Notes: generated from the sequence alone by a model not told the origin. A stretch of 6,004 nt of DNA from Candidatus Helarchaeota archaeon (GCA_013375405.1 JABXJU010000243.1:1-6004); one strand, 5' to 3'; positions 1 to 5,215 are shown, counted from the first letter of the stretch. Numbers and translations are program-made.

Positions 1-16
1 TTTTGGGAGTTTAAAG

Positions 17-301
17 ATGAAAGAAGAAACAAGCAAAAGAAAAGCTTATTTACATCTTAGAGAACGAATTTCCAAAGATGAGGTATTATTGCTTGTCCAC
101 AAGAAATATAGTGGTATCCGTAAGTTATTGATATACTCGCTCTGTGGTATAAGCCTAAAATATTTTGATAAGGCATACAAAACAGGAAAAGTAGCTATCG
201 AAATTGGCGAAAATGGCCCCAGAATTGGGACGCCTATTCCGTGGCAAAAGGCCTTGTCGGAATCCGCGAACGAAATGGAAGGTGTAAAATACAAAGTTTG
301 A
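17..301 (+). CDS. Hypothetical 94-aa basic protein
   Basis: I do not recognise this protein. The ATG at 17 is preceded by a good ribosome binding site (GGGAG at 5-9, 7 bases upstream), so the start is well supported. The product is small and rich in Lys and Glu. A mildly hydrophobic stretch lies around residues 36-48 (KLLIYSLCGISLKY), too short and mixed to call a membrane helix. A Gly/Pro-containing segment (residues 64-76, ENGPRIGTPIPWQ) follows, and the tail is polar. There is no cysteine pair, signal peptide or catalytic motif. The gene is monocistronic at its 3' side, because a hairpin followed by a short T run begins 12 bases after the stop. The 20-base leader resembles the leader of the gene at 1220. 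Function is unknown; I am fairly sure that it is coding. Confidence 0.6.
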   Translation: MKEETSKRKAYLHLRERISKDEVLLLVHKKYSGIRKLLIYSLCGISLKYFDKAYKTGKVAIEIGENGPRIGTPIPWQKALSESANEMEGVKYKV

Positions 302-313
302 TTAGGATATTTT

Positions 314-356
314 AAGCGGGGGGTATTTGGAATGCATTGGGTTTCTCCCGCTTTTT
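314..356 (+). terminator. Likely intrinsic terminator after the 94-aa gene
   Basis: AAGCGGGGG (314-322) pairs with CTCCCGCTT (345-353), giving a nine-pair stem with one G-T wobble. A 22-base loop separates the arms and a short T run (354-356, then AATC) follows. It sits 12 bases past the stop codon of the upstream gene. The long loop and short T tract make it less than ideal, but its position and GC-rich stem in AT-rich DNA support termination. Confidence 0.55.
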
Positions 357-383
357 AATCTGTGCCAGTGCAGGAATAAGTTT

Positions 384-424
384 TTGCCAAAAATGGCTTG
401 CAACCAAAGTATTTCATATATGAA
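384..424 (+). promoter_or_regulatory. Possible regulatory palindromes upstream of the HEPN-type gene
   Basis: Two dyad elements lie between the terminator and the start at 457. GCCA (386-389) and TGGC (394-397) are separated by AAAA. TTCATATATGAA at 413-424 is a perfect 12-base palindrome. TTGCCA at 384 and TTGCAA at 398 resemble -35 boxes, but no good -10 box stands at normal spacing. The gene needs its own promoter because a terminator precedes it, so an operator here is plausible. A 12-base palindrome can arise by chance in a window of this size. Confidence 0.22.
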
Positions 425-456
425 CGGTTGTCTGAAATACGAAAGGGAAATTTAGA

Positions 457-1068
457 ATGATTATAGAATGTCCATATTGTGACTCAAAAGTAGACGCAAA
501 AGTTTTGGCACAACATGAATCATTTAACGAAGAGCGGGATTCATGGCCAATTAGAGTTTCTCTATTGGAATGCCCCGTCTGTAAGAATGGAATATTGGCT
601 GAACAAGAGGTCTATATTATAGGGGAAGACAAATATCAATTGAGCCTTGCTGAAAGAGTATGGCCAGAGCCAGAAAAATATCTTGATTTGAGTATTCCCG
701 ATTTAGTCCGTAGTTCGTTGGAAGAAGCCAAAAAATGTTATAAAGCTAAAGCAAATAGTGCCTGTGCGGTAATGTGCGGCAAAATGTTAGAAAGTATTTG
801 TTCCGAATATAAAACTAAAAATAAGTTCTTAGGGGGTGGATTAAAAGAATTGTTAGACAAGAAGGTCATTGATAAAAAGATTTATCTGTGGGGTGAAGAG
901 CTCAGGAAACATCGCAATATAGGAGCACATGTCAGAGGAGAAAAAATATCCAGGGAAGACGCCAGAGACCTTTTGGATTTTGCGAGCGCAATTTGTGATT
1001 ATATTTTCGTTTTAAGTAATAGATTTGAGAATTTCATGAAGAGAAAAGAAAAGTCGAAGAAAAAATAA
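457..1068 (+). CDS. Zinc-ribbon DUF4145/HEPN-type protein
   Basis: This 203-residue protein has an N-terminal zinc ribbon, Cys5-x2-Cys8 and Cys39-x2-Cys42, followed by an all-helical domain (about residues 80-190) that I recognise as DUF4145. In that domain LVRSSLEEAKKCYKAKAN and SACAVMCGKMLESIC form the first helices. RNIGAH at residues 153-158 matches the Rx4H motif of HEPN domains, with the usual Asn after Arg; this is the catalytic signature of HEPN ribonucleases. The C-terminus is a Lys-rich tail. In the wider family, DUF4145 proteins stand alone or are fused to restriction or helicase subunits, often in defence loci. The start at 457 has GGGA at 445-448. The gene follows a terminator and is probably transcribed alone. 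RNase activity is inferred from the motif only; a purely structural HEPN role is also possible. Confidence 0.8.
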   Translation: MIIECPYCDSKVDAKVLAQHESFNEERDSWPIRVSLLECPVCKNGILAEQEVYIIGEDKYQLSLAERVWPEPEKYLDLSIPDLVRSSLEEAKKCYKAKANSACAVMCGKMLESICSEYKTKNKFLGGGLKELLDKKVIDKKIYLWGEELRKHRNIGAHVRGEKISREDARDLLDFASAICDYIFVLSNRFENFMKRKEKSKKK

Positions 1069-1134
1069 CCCTATTGTCACTTCAGATAATAATGTGCTTG
1101 TGATTTACTTCCCGACACCAAAATTATCATATGG

Positions 1135-1165
1135 TGGACAGTAGAAAAAATATGACTTTTATAAC
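1135..1165 (+). promoter_or_regulatory. Weak candidate promoter for the 1220-2041 gene pair
   Basis: TGGACA (1135-1140) matches five of six bases of a sigma-70 -35 box, and TATAAC (1160-1165) matches five of six of a -10 box, but their spacing is 19 bases, longer than ideal. The 151-base gap after the HEPN-type gene has no other clear signal apart from the strong ribosome binding site next to 1220. Such boxes are frequent by chance in AT-rich DNA. Confidence 0.22.
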
Positions 1166-1219
1166 CGATAATAAATAGAACCGTCTTTGAAACCCGCATA
1201 AGTTTTTGGGAGGTCAGAT

Positions 1220-1792
1220 ATGACACACAATAAAACGGCTATATGGACGTTGGTCGTTGTAATTTTGATTTTTAGGTTATCTACAGACCTATTCTCTCAA
1301 GAATTGCCTAAGTTCTCAGCTCGTGTAAAGGTTGATGTTACCGCAGACGAAAATATTTCAAGCAGAATTGAAAGTTATATTAAACGTGAACTTCGCTCCC
1401 TTCAAGATATAACAATAGTTGAGGATAACGCAAATTTCAGACTTTCGGTTATCGCTTTGGAACTTAAGACGATATCGGGTGAGAAAACAGGTGGAATAGC
1501 TTTATCAACAGTTATTTTATCACCGGTTGACGTATCTCTTATGGTTAATTTACTTAAAGTTTACGATGTTATCTATCCTGAAAAAATTGTTCAAGCAGAA
1601 GAAATGATCGGTACGTGGGAGCCTTGTCGTTTTTTGGATTTCAGTTTACAAACGGGGTCTGCTAAAGACCTAAAGCGTTTATGTGAAGGAGTAGTTGCAG
1701 ATTTTGACTCCGAGTTTTTAGAAATTGGGCGAAAAACGTATCAAGAATTGAAAGATAAATTGGAAAAATCCCGTCAAAAAGAGAAAAAATAA
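1220..1792 (+). CDS. Hypothetical secreted or membrane-anchored protein, 190 aa
   Basis: The start is firm: GGGAGG at 1208-1213 stands 6 bases before the ATG. Residues 7-22 (AIWTLVVVILIFRLST) form a hydrophobic segment after a short polar N-terminus, so the protein is exported or anchored by an uncleaved signal. No lipobox Cys is present, and no clean Ala-x-Ala cleavage site is visible near FSQE (25-28). The mature part begins with an alternating beta segment (ARVKVDVTAD), then a helix (SRIESYIKRELRSL) and another beta segment (FRLSVIALEL). This alpha/beta layout is reminiscent of small envelope domains that read "component n of a ranked set", but I cannot assign a named family. Cys136 and Cys155 could form a disulfide. 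The C-terminal 25 residues are charged and helical. The gene ends 27 bases before the next start, so the two are likely co-transcribed. Confidence 0.7.
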   Translation: MTHNKTAIWTLVVVILIFRLSTDLFSQELPKFSARVKVDVTADENISSRIESYIKRELRSLQDITIVEDNANFRLSVIALELKTISGEKTGGIALSTVILSPVDVSLMVNLLKVYDVIYPEKIVQAEEMIGTWEPCRFLDFSLQTGSAKDLKRLCEGVVADFDSEFLEIGRKTYQELKDKLEKSRQKEKK

Positions 1793-1819
1793 ACGATAAG
1801 TCTTTTTCCGAGTTAAATA

Positions 1820-2041
1820 ATGGAAGAAAAGAAAAAACCTAAATTTGAAATGCTGGTTTTACTAATGTTTGTATTATTGATACTTGGGTTCGGATGGATT
1901 AACGTCCCTCTGGGATATCATGTCATAAGAAAGATAAAGAAAAGCAACGGTGCCTTACGTGGTTTAGCGTTAGCATATTTTTTCTTTATTATGGGTTGGA
2001 TTTTTATTTTAGGCATAATATTTTATTTTGTTTTAAAATGA
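1820..2041 (+). CDS. Small two-helix membrane protein, DUF4190-like
   Basis: A Lys-rich N-terminus (residues 1-9) is followed by a hydrophobic segment at about 10-29, a short basic loop and a second hydrophobic segment at about 47-72. The loop reads LGYHVIRKIKKSNGALRGLALA. It matches the pattern of DUF4190 membrane proteins, in which a G-x-x-A-L-x-x-I-x-x-S-x-G loop joins two helices and a second Gly/Ala-rich helix follows. The family has no established biochemical role. The ribosome binding site is weak (GAG at 1809-1811), and translation may depend on the preceding gene 27 bases upstream. The positive-inside rule puts the basic loop and the N-terminus in the cytoplasm only if the first segment is re-entrant, so topology is unclear. 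Confidence 0.62.
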   Translation: MEEKKKPKFEMLVLLMFVLLILGFGWINVPLGYHVIRKIKKSNGALRGLALAYFFFIMGWIFILGIIFYFVLK

Positions 2042-2045
2042 TTTT

Positions 2046-2180
2046 ATAGTAATTTGTAGATACGGTGATTGTGTAGGAGCTCTCATCAAACTTTTGGTTA
2101 GAAAAGGGATAATTACAGAAGAGAGATTATTGGAAGAAATCAGGAAAATAAAGAATAAAAAGGCTCGTCCTTTGGCGTAA
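2046..2180 (+). pseudogene. C-terminal remnant of a lost gene
   Basis: Frame +3 is open here and reads CRYGDCVGALIKLLVRKG followed by IITEERLLEEIRKIKNK and ARPLA before TAA at 2178. The text looks like the end of a real protein: an amphipathic helix, a "G-I-I-T-E-E" turn and a final charged helix, as seen at the ends of many small bacterial proteins. No ATG, GTG or TTG stands in frame after the in-frame TAA at 2034, so it cannot be translated as a complete gene. It is best read as the 3' end of a gene whose front was replaced when the membrane-protein gene ending at 2041 came to lie next to it. I cannot name the parent family. A short fortuitous open frame is the alternative. Confidence 0.35.
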
Positions 2181-2275
2181 AAACGAAGGGTCCGCCAGAG
2201 ATAGTCGGGTGGGCGTCGGAAAATAGCCCTCGGTTCCTTAGTGAAACAACTGGGAAAGAGGTGAGGGCTATTAAG
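2181..2275 (+). ncRNA. GC-rich self-complementary segment, candidate structured RNA
   Basis: This stretch stands out in base composition (34 G+C of 60 at 2181-2240) between AT-rich neighbours. AATAGCCCTC at 2222-2231 is the exact reverse complement of GAGGGCTATT at 2263-2272. Inside that stem, TTCC (2234-2237) pairs with GGAA (2253-2256), and AGT (2240-2242) with ACT (2249-2251) around a GAAACA loop. Just upstream, CGCC (2193-2196) can pair with GGCG (2212-2215). Nested stems with a purine-rich loop suggest a folded RNA domain, possibly the remnant of a ribozyme or mobile element. I could not match it to a named RNA class. Against this, one + frame and one - frame are also open through the segment, so decayed coding sequence is possible. 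The strand of a transcript is not established. Confidence 0.3.
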
Positions 2276-2296
2276 AGAGTTCGAAAGAAGAGCATT

Positions 2297-2557
2297 ATGA
2301 AGCCAAATAAAAGTTTGAGATTGATGTTTATAGCCCTTGCTATTATGCTTATTGTTGCTTTCACGACACTTGAAATAACTCGAATTGTCGAATATGCAAA
2401 GGATGTTAAGTCAACAGGACTAAGTGATTTTGAAAGAGAATTTCAACCATTTATGTTTTTAGTATTTTTCGATATAATTTTAAGTCCTTCAATTTGGTTA
2501 AGTTTATTATTTCTTTGGTTGGCTCATAAATTCAAAGTAAAAAAAACGAGAGAATAA
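2297..2557 (+). CDS. Small two-helix membrane protein, 86 aa
   Basis: I do not recognise a family. Two hydrophobic segments are clear: residues 7-25 (LRLMFIALAIMLIVAFTTL) and about 51-75 (rich in Phe, Leu and Trp, ending LFLWLAHKF). A polar loop of about 25 residues (ITRIVEYAKDVKSTGLSDFE) separates them, and the tail is basic (FKVKKTRE). By the positive-inside rule both ends are cytoplasmic. I chose the ATG at 2297, with the purine-rich GAAAGAAGAG upstream. A GTG at 2261 in the same frame would add 12 basic residues, but it lies inside the 2222-2272 stem. The stop is directly followed by the truncated TIR frame, which starts without a gap. Fusion to, or cooperation with, that membrane-anchored TIR protein is possible but not shown. 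Confidence 0.55.
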   Translation: MKPNKSLRLMFIALAIMLIVAFTTLEITRIVEYAKDVKSTGLSDFEREFQPFMFLVFFDIILSPSIWLSLLFLWLAHKFKVKKTRE

Positions 2558-2564
2558 ATATCCT

Positions 2565-2990
2565 GGAACAAAAAGAATAGCAGAATCTGTTAAGAGCATA
2601 TTTGAACAGAGTAAAATAGATGCTTGCATTTCAGGTCAGGCAGAAGCAAAATCCTTGCCCGAAAGCATTAGAGATAAGATAAGAAATTCAGAGGCCTTAC
2701 TTACATTAATCACCGAAAAACATAGTAACTGGGTGCAAAATGAAATTGGTATAGCCTATGACGCAAATACGCCAGTTTATGCTATTGTTCAGAAGGGTGT
2801 AAGGGTTGAAGGAATATTACCATATATAACCGTGTATGAAACATATGATTCCACAAAACCTCAAGCAATAGAATCGCCTGTTAAAAGTATAATAGGAAAG
2901 ATACTGAGATCAAGAAAAGATGCTATTATAGAAGGATTGCTTTTTGCTGGAATTTTAGTTCTTATTTATTTCTGTCTCAGAAAAAGGTAA
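2565..2990 (+). pseudogene. TIR-domain protein with C-terminal membrane anchor, 5'-truncated
   Basis: The frame reads GTKRIAESVKSIFEQSKIDA, then ACISGQAEAKSLPESIRDKI and RNSEALLTLITEKHSNWVQ-NEIGIAYDAN. This is the helix A to helix C region of a TIR domain: "SEALLTLIT" is the usual central strand and the Glu in W-V-Q-N-E (codon 2742-2744) aligns with the catalytic Glu of NAD-cleaving TIRs. A hydrophobic segment encoded at about 2925-2978 (IIEGLLFAGILVLIYFCL) and a basic end form a tail anchor. The first strand of the domain, normally with an F-I-S-Y-type motif, is absent, and no ATG or GTG occurs in frame. The only listed start type is TTG at 2655, which would remove even more. TIR proteins act in bacterial immunity by depleting NAD or making signal nucleotides. 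As it stands this gene is probably inactive. A different start usage cannot be ruled out. Confidence 0.6.
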
Positions 2991-3045
2991 GATATAGAAA
3001 AATTATTAAAGATTAAAATCTGAATAAGTAAAGAAAGGTAAAATA

Positions 3046-3363
3046 ATGGCCCAACAAATATCATTTCCTGAAAAAATAACACGAGAGAAAATAAATTCTC
3101 TTATCGACAGGGCTGCCGATTTGATACGAACAGCCGTGGACTATAAATTCATCCTTGTTTTGCTTTTCTTAAAAAGGTTAAATGATGTATGGGAAAACGA
3201 GAAACAGCAAGTGAAGGAAAGACTGACAAAGAAGGTTGGCCTTGCAGAAAAGGAGGCTGAGGAAGAGGCGAGAAAAGAGGACTATTATACTTTTTACATC
3301 CCGAAACGCTTTCTCTGGGGGCTCTTTATGAATCGAGCGTGCTCATTAATTAATGTTCAATAA
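3046..3363 (+). pseudogene. hsdM: Type I restriction methyltransferase subunit HsdM, N-terminal remnant
   Basis: The first ~90 residues match the helical N-terminal domain of HsdM, the adenine-methylating subunit of type I restriction systems: INSLIDRAADLIRTAVDYKF followed by ILVLLFLKRLNDVWENE corresponds to the family's "L-W-x-A-A-D-x-L-R ... Y-K-x-x-x-L-x-L-I-F-L-K" block. YTFYIPKRFLW (81-91) is the conserved end of that segment. The similarity stops there. Residues 92-105 are unrelated, and a stop follows at 3361, whereas family members are about 450-800 residues and carry the SAM-binding and N-P-P-Y motifs further on. The start is genuine-looking, with AAAGG at 3034-3038. No hsdS or hsdR is in the window. 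The simplest reading is a deletion or replacement that joined the hsdM start to other DNA near 3317. A 105-residue product might still be made, without methylation activity. Confidence 0.8.
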
Positions 3364-3390
3364 TAGAAATACCAAACTCCTGCGATAAAA

Positions 3391-4083
3391 ATGGCCCAAA
3401 AATCCCAAATTTATTTTCGTGAGAACATGAAAGACGAAATAACTTTAGTTAAGAAATTCCATGAAATGATTGCACAGAAGAAGGAACGGGAAAATCAACC
3501 ATACTGGCTGAAAGGGGTACATAGCCATGTCAATTTAGCAAGTAAGGGCTTTCGGTGTATTTGGTCAAGCTGGTGGAAAGGCGAAACGCCACCTAAACTA
3601 GAAGTTGATATGATATTTGTTTTTGAAGATATAAAAAAGGCTATTGACAGTGCCCTAATTATTGGCACAGAGATTAAGTTTTTCCGAGACATTAGTAAAA
3701 GGAACTTTTATGAGGGATTACAACAGGTAATGGCTTTCGCTGTTTTTGGTTTTGATGGGTTAGCCCTCTGGCATTTATTCCCTGAAGAAGTAAATGATAA
3801 ATTAATTGAGAATTATGCACAAGCGACCCAGGAAATAATTAATGGTTTTGATTTGCCCATGTTTTACCTTGCCGCGAAGGTTACAGGTCAATTTAAATTT
3901 AAGTGTTTTGCACCAGCCCAAATAAGTCAGTATGACTTAGACGCTTTGGTTTCATGGACGGGAAACTCTTGTAGTGAAAAAAGAAATCCCCTCTTGTTTG
4001 CTGAGGTGCCTTTAGGCCCGGGTTCAGGAGAGATAAAGAAAAGGAGAAATACGCTCAAGGTTATGCTTAAAATACCGGCCTAG
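3391..4083 (+). CDS. Putative PD-(D/E)xK-type nuclease, 230 aa
   Basis: The core has the order expected of a PD-(D/E)xK fold: KLEVDMIFVF (Asp73 after a beta strand), a 20-residue spacer, then IIGTEIKFF with Glu94-x-Lys96, and an amphipathic helix with Gln111-Gln112 (FYEGLQQVMAFAVFG). D, E and K at this spacing bind the metal ion and perform phosphodiester cleavage in this superfamily, and the downstream Gln often stabilises the active site. The region before Asp73 is polar and Trp-rich (YWLKGV, CIWSSWW). The last 60 residues are basic. It is not HsdR-like, having no helicase motors. The start at 3391 lacks a ribosome binding site; the ATG at 3427, with GTGAG before it, is an equally possible start and gives 218 residues. 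The gene sits directly behind the hsdM remnant. I infer DNA cleavage; no specific family name is claimed. Confidence 0.62.
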   Translation: MAQKSQIYFRENMKDEITLVKKFHEMIAQKKERENQPYWLKGVHSHVNLASKGFRCIWSSWWKGETPPKLEVDMIFVFEDIKKAIDSALIIGTEIKFFRDISKRNFYEGLQQVMAFAVFGFDGLALWHLFPEEVNDKLIENYAQATQEIINGFDLPMFYLAAKVTGQFKFKCFAPAQISQYDLDALVSWTGNSCSEKRNPLLFAEVPLGPGSGEIKKRRNTLKVMLKIPA

Positions 4084-4172
4084 TTTTTTAGAGCAGATAT
4101 AAATTCAAAGGTTTGATAAATATTTTTAGATAGATTACGCAGAAGAAACAACCAGATTAGTTCGAATTCCTC

Positions 4173-4201
4173 TTGACAAGTAATTTCCTTTTGGAAAGAT
4201 T
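4173..4201 (+). promoter_or_regulatory. Candidate -35 box and weak -10 in the 4084-4420 gap
   Basis: TTGACA at 4173-4178 is a perfect sigma-70 -35 hexamer. At 17 bases' spacing the -10 position holds AAGATT (4196-4201), matching poorly, so strength is doubtful. The 337-base gap from 4084 to 4420 otherwise contains a T run directly after the stop at 4083, and the mini-gene at 4277. No tRNA fold or inverted repeat of note is visible. If used, this promoter would drive the mini-gene and the HhH-GPD gene. Confidence 0.25.
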
Positions 4202-4276
4202 GGTTAAATCTTGGATTGTAAATGGGAAGGGAGCAAATTACTATTATAGTTTCTTATAAAAAGGAGATGATACAGC

Positions 4277-4330
4277 GTGGCGAAAGCAAAGAAAGTAGCA
4301 AAGAAAAGAGCCAAGAAGAAGAGAAGATAA
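4277..4330 (+). CDS. 17-aa Lys/Arg/Ala-rich mini-gene
   Basis: GTG at 4277 opens a 17-codon frame encoding MAKAKKVAKKRAKKKRR and ends with TAA at 4328. AAGGAG at 4261-4266 is a nearly ideal Shine-Dalgarno box, 10 bases upstream. Of 17 residues, 11 are Lys or Arg and 4 are Ala, with no acidic residue. Such composition resembles the basic tails of histone H1-like or DNA/RNA-binding bacterial proteins. It could be a very small nucleic-acid-binding peptide, the leftover C-terminus of such a protein joined to a new start, or a leader for the repair gene 90 bases downstream. The frame is short enough that chance cannot be excluded, but the ribosome binding site argues for translation. Confidence 0.4.
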   Translation: MAKAKKVAKKRAKKKRR

Positions 4331-4420
4331 TTCTTTAATATAGTTTAGCCCTGATTGGGAAGATAGACGCAATACGATGCATATTTTTAGTTTTCTGTCA
4401 TCGCCTTTAGGAGCTGAATC

Positions 4421-5158
4421 ATGACAAAGAAAGGGATTGTCAAGAGACTCTTGGACTATGGTGAAGAACACGCAACGGAAAAACGGGAAAAAGTGGTGTT
4501 TACGCCCAATAAAGATGCAAACGATTTCATTCTCTCTAATCCCAATGCGTTTCTCTTTGCTGTGATACTCGATGAAAGAATAGAGGCCGAGCGAGCCTGG
4601 ACTGGGCCATATCTTTTGAAGGAAAGATTGGGGCATCTAAACCCAGCGAAAATAGCGGCTATGTCAGAGGGGGAGTTGGCGAAGACCTGCGCGGCAAAGC
4701 CGGAAATTCACTTTGAATACAATAAGGCAGCCCGTCGAATCCGGAAGGCATGCGAACTCCTAAATAGAAAGTACAATGGCCAAGCGGACAATATCTGGAA
4801 CGAAAATCCAAGAACTGACGACCTCCAACGTCGTTTCGAGGAATTTGATGGCATAGGACAGAAGAAGGCTTCCATGGCGGTAAACATACTCGTAAGGGAC
4901 CTTGGCGTGTCTGCACAAAACAAACAGTGGATCGATGTATCCGATGATATTCACGTCAGGCGCGTATTTCAACGCACCGCTCTCATAGATACCTATACAC
5001 ATGAGGCCCTGCTTAATGCTGCCCGGGACCTCAATCCGGATTACCCAGGCGCGCTGGACTTACCGAGTTGGTTAATTGGTAGACGCTTTTGTCATGCACG
5101 AGGACCAGAGTGTTCTTCATGTCCGCTAGAAAAGGATTGTCCAAAAGTACGAGTGTAG
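4421..5158 (+). CDS. Endonuclease III-like HhH-GPD DNA glycosylase/AP lyase
   Basis: The 245-residue product is a helix-hairpin-helix-GPD base-excision enzyme. The hairpin reads FEEFDGIGQKKASMAVNIL (about 139-157). Lys148 in GIGQK aligns with the lyase Lys of endonuclease III, and Asp176 in DDIHVRRV with its catalytic Asp, so both glycosylase and lyase chemistry are retained. The C-terminal loop is Cys224-x6-Cys231-x2-Cys234-x5-Cys240, the exact endonuclease III spacing for a 4Fe-4S cluster. It is about 35 residues longer than typical endonuclease III, mainly at the N-terminus, and the segment up to residue 130 differs from housekeeping Nth, so I assign the superfamily rather than nth. AGGAG at 4409-4413 fixes the start. 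The gene is clearly GC-richer (30 of 60 at 4681-4740) than those at its left, suggesting separate acquisition. Expected substrates are oxidised or modified bases; its location between two nucleases hints at defence. Confidence 0.85.
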   Translation: MTKKGIVKRLLDYGEEHATEKREKVVFTPNKDANDFILSNPNAFLFAVILDERIEAERAWTGPYLLKERLGHLNPAKIAAMSEGELAKTCAAKPEIHFEYNKAARRIRKACELLNRKYNGQADNIWNENPRTDDLQRRFEEFDGIGQKKASMAVNILVRDLGVSAQNKQWIDVSDDIHVRRVFQRTALIDTYTHEALLNAARDLNPDYPGALDLPSWLIGRRFCHARGPECSSCPLEKDCPKVRV

Positions 5159-5187
5159 GTGACGGGAGGTAACTCTTGTTCTGCTCG

Positions 5188-5215
5188 CTTGGCTCACCCA
5201 AGTGCTTCGGCACTT
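5188..5215 (+). repeat. Overlapping hairpins, likely dispersed palindromic repeat
   Basis: AAGTGC (5200-5205) and GCACTT (5210-5215) form a perfect six-pair stem closed by a TTCG tetraloop. CTTGG (5188-5192) can instead pair with CCAAG (5198-5202) around CTCAC. The two hairpins share the AAG at 5200-5202, so they are mutually exclusive. The surrounding bases (5181-5229) are GC-rich and made of short CTCGCTTGG/CTTCGGCAC modules, a style I associate with dispersed intergenic palindromic repeats in some bacterial genomes. No T run follows, so an ordinary intrinsic terminator is unlikely, although the hairpin may still stabilise the 3' end of the upstream transcript. Confidence 0.45.

Noticed and set aside
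2140..2364. Minus-strand open frame across the GC-rich segment
   Set aside because: Its open state follows from the composition of the segment and of the A-rich + strand gene. No recognisable domain or ribosome binding site supports it.
3344..3355. Perfect palindrome CATTAATTAATG as an operator
   Set aside because: It lies in the tail of the hsdM remnant with no promoter beside it, and AT-only palindromes of this length are expected by chance here.
4155..4175. GTTCGAATTCC resembling the T-arm of a tRNA
   Set aside because: The flanking bases cannot form the five-pair T stem, and no anticodon arm or CCA end can be placed, so neither a tRNA nor a tRNA-derived attachment site is supported.
4244..4636. 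130-codon minus-strand open frame
   Set aside because: It overlaps the mini-gene and the well-supported front of the HhH-GPD gene, has low-complexity Phe/Ser/Leu content typical of an antisense shadow and shows no motif.
3957..5179. GACGGGA-AACTCTTGT at 3957-3972 and, with a 3-base insertion, at 5161-5179
   Set aside because: The shared 16 bases lie in a coding region and in an intergenic region with no further similarity on either side, so I treat it as chance or too weak to interpret.
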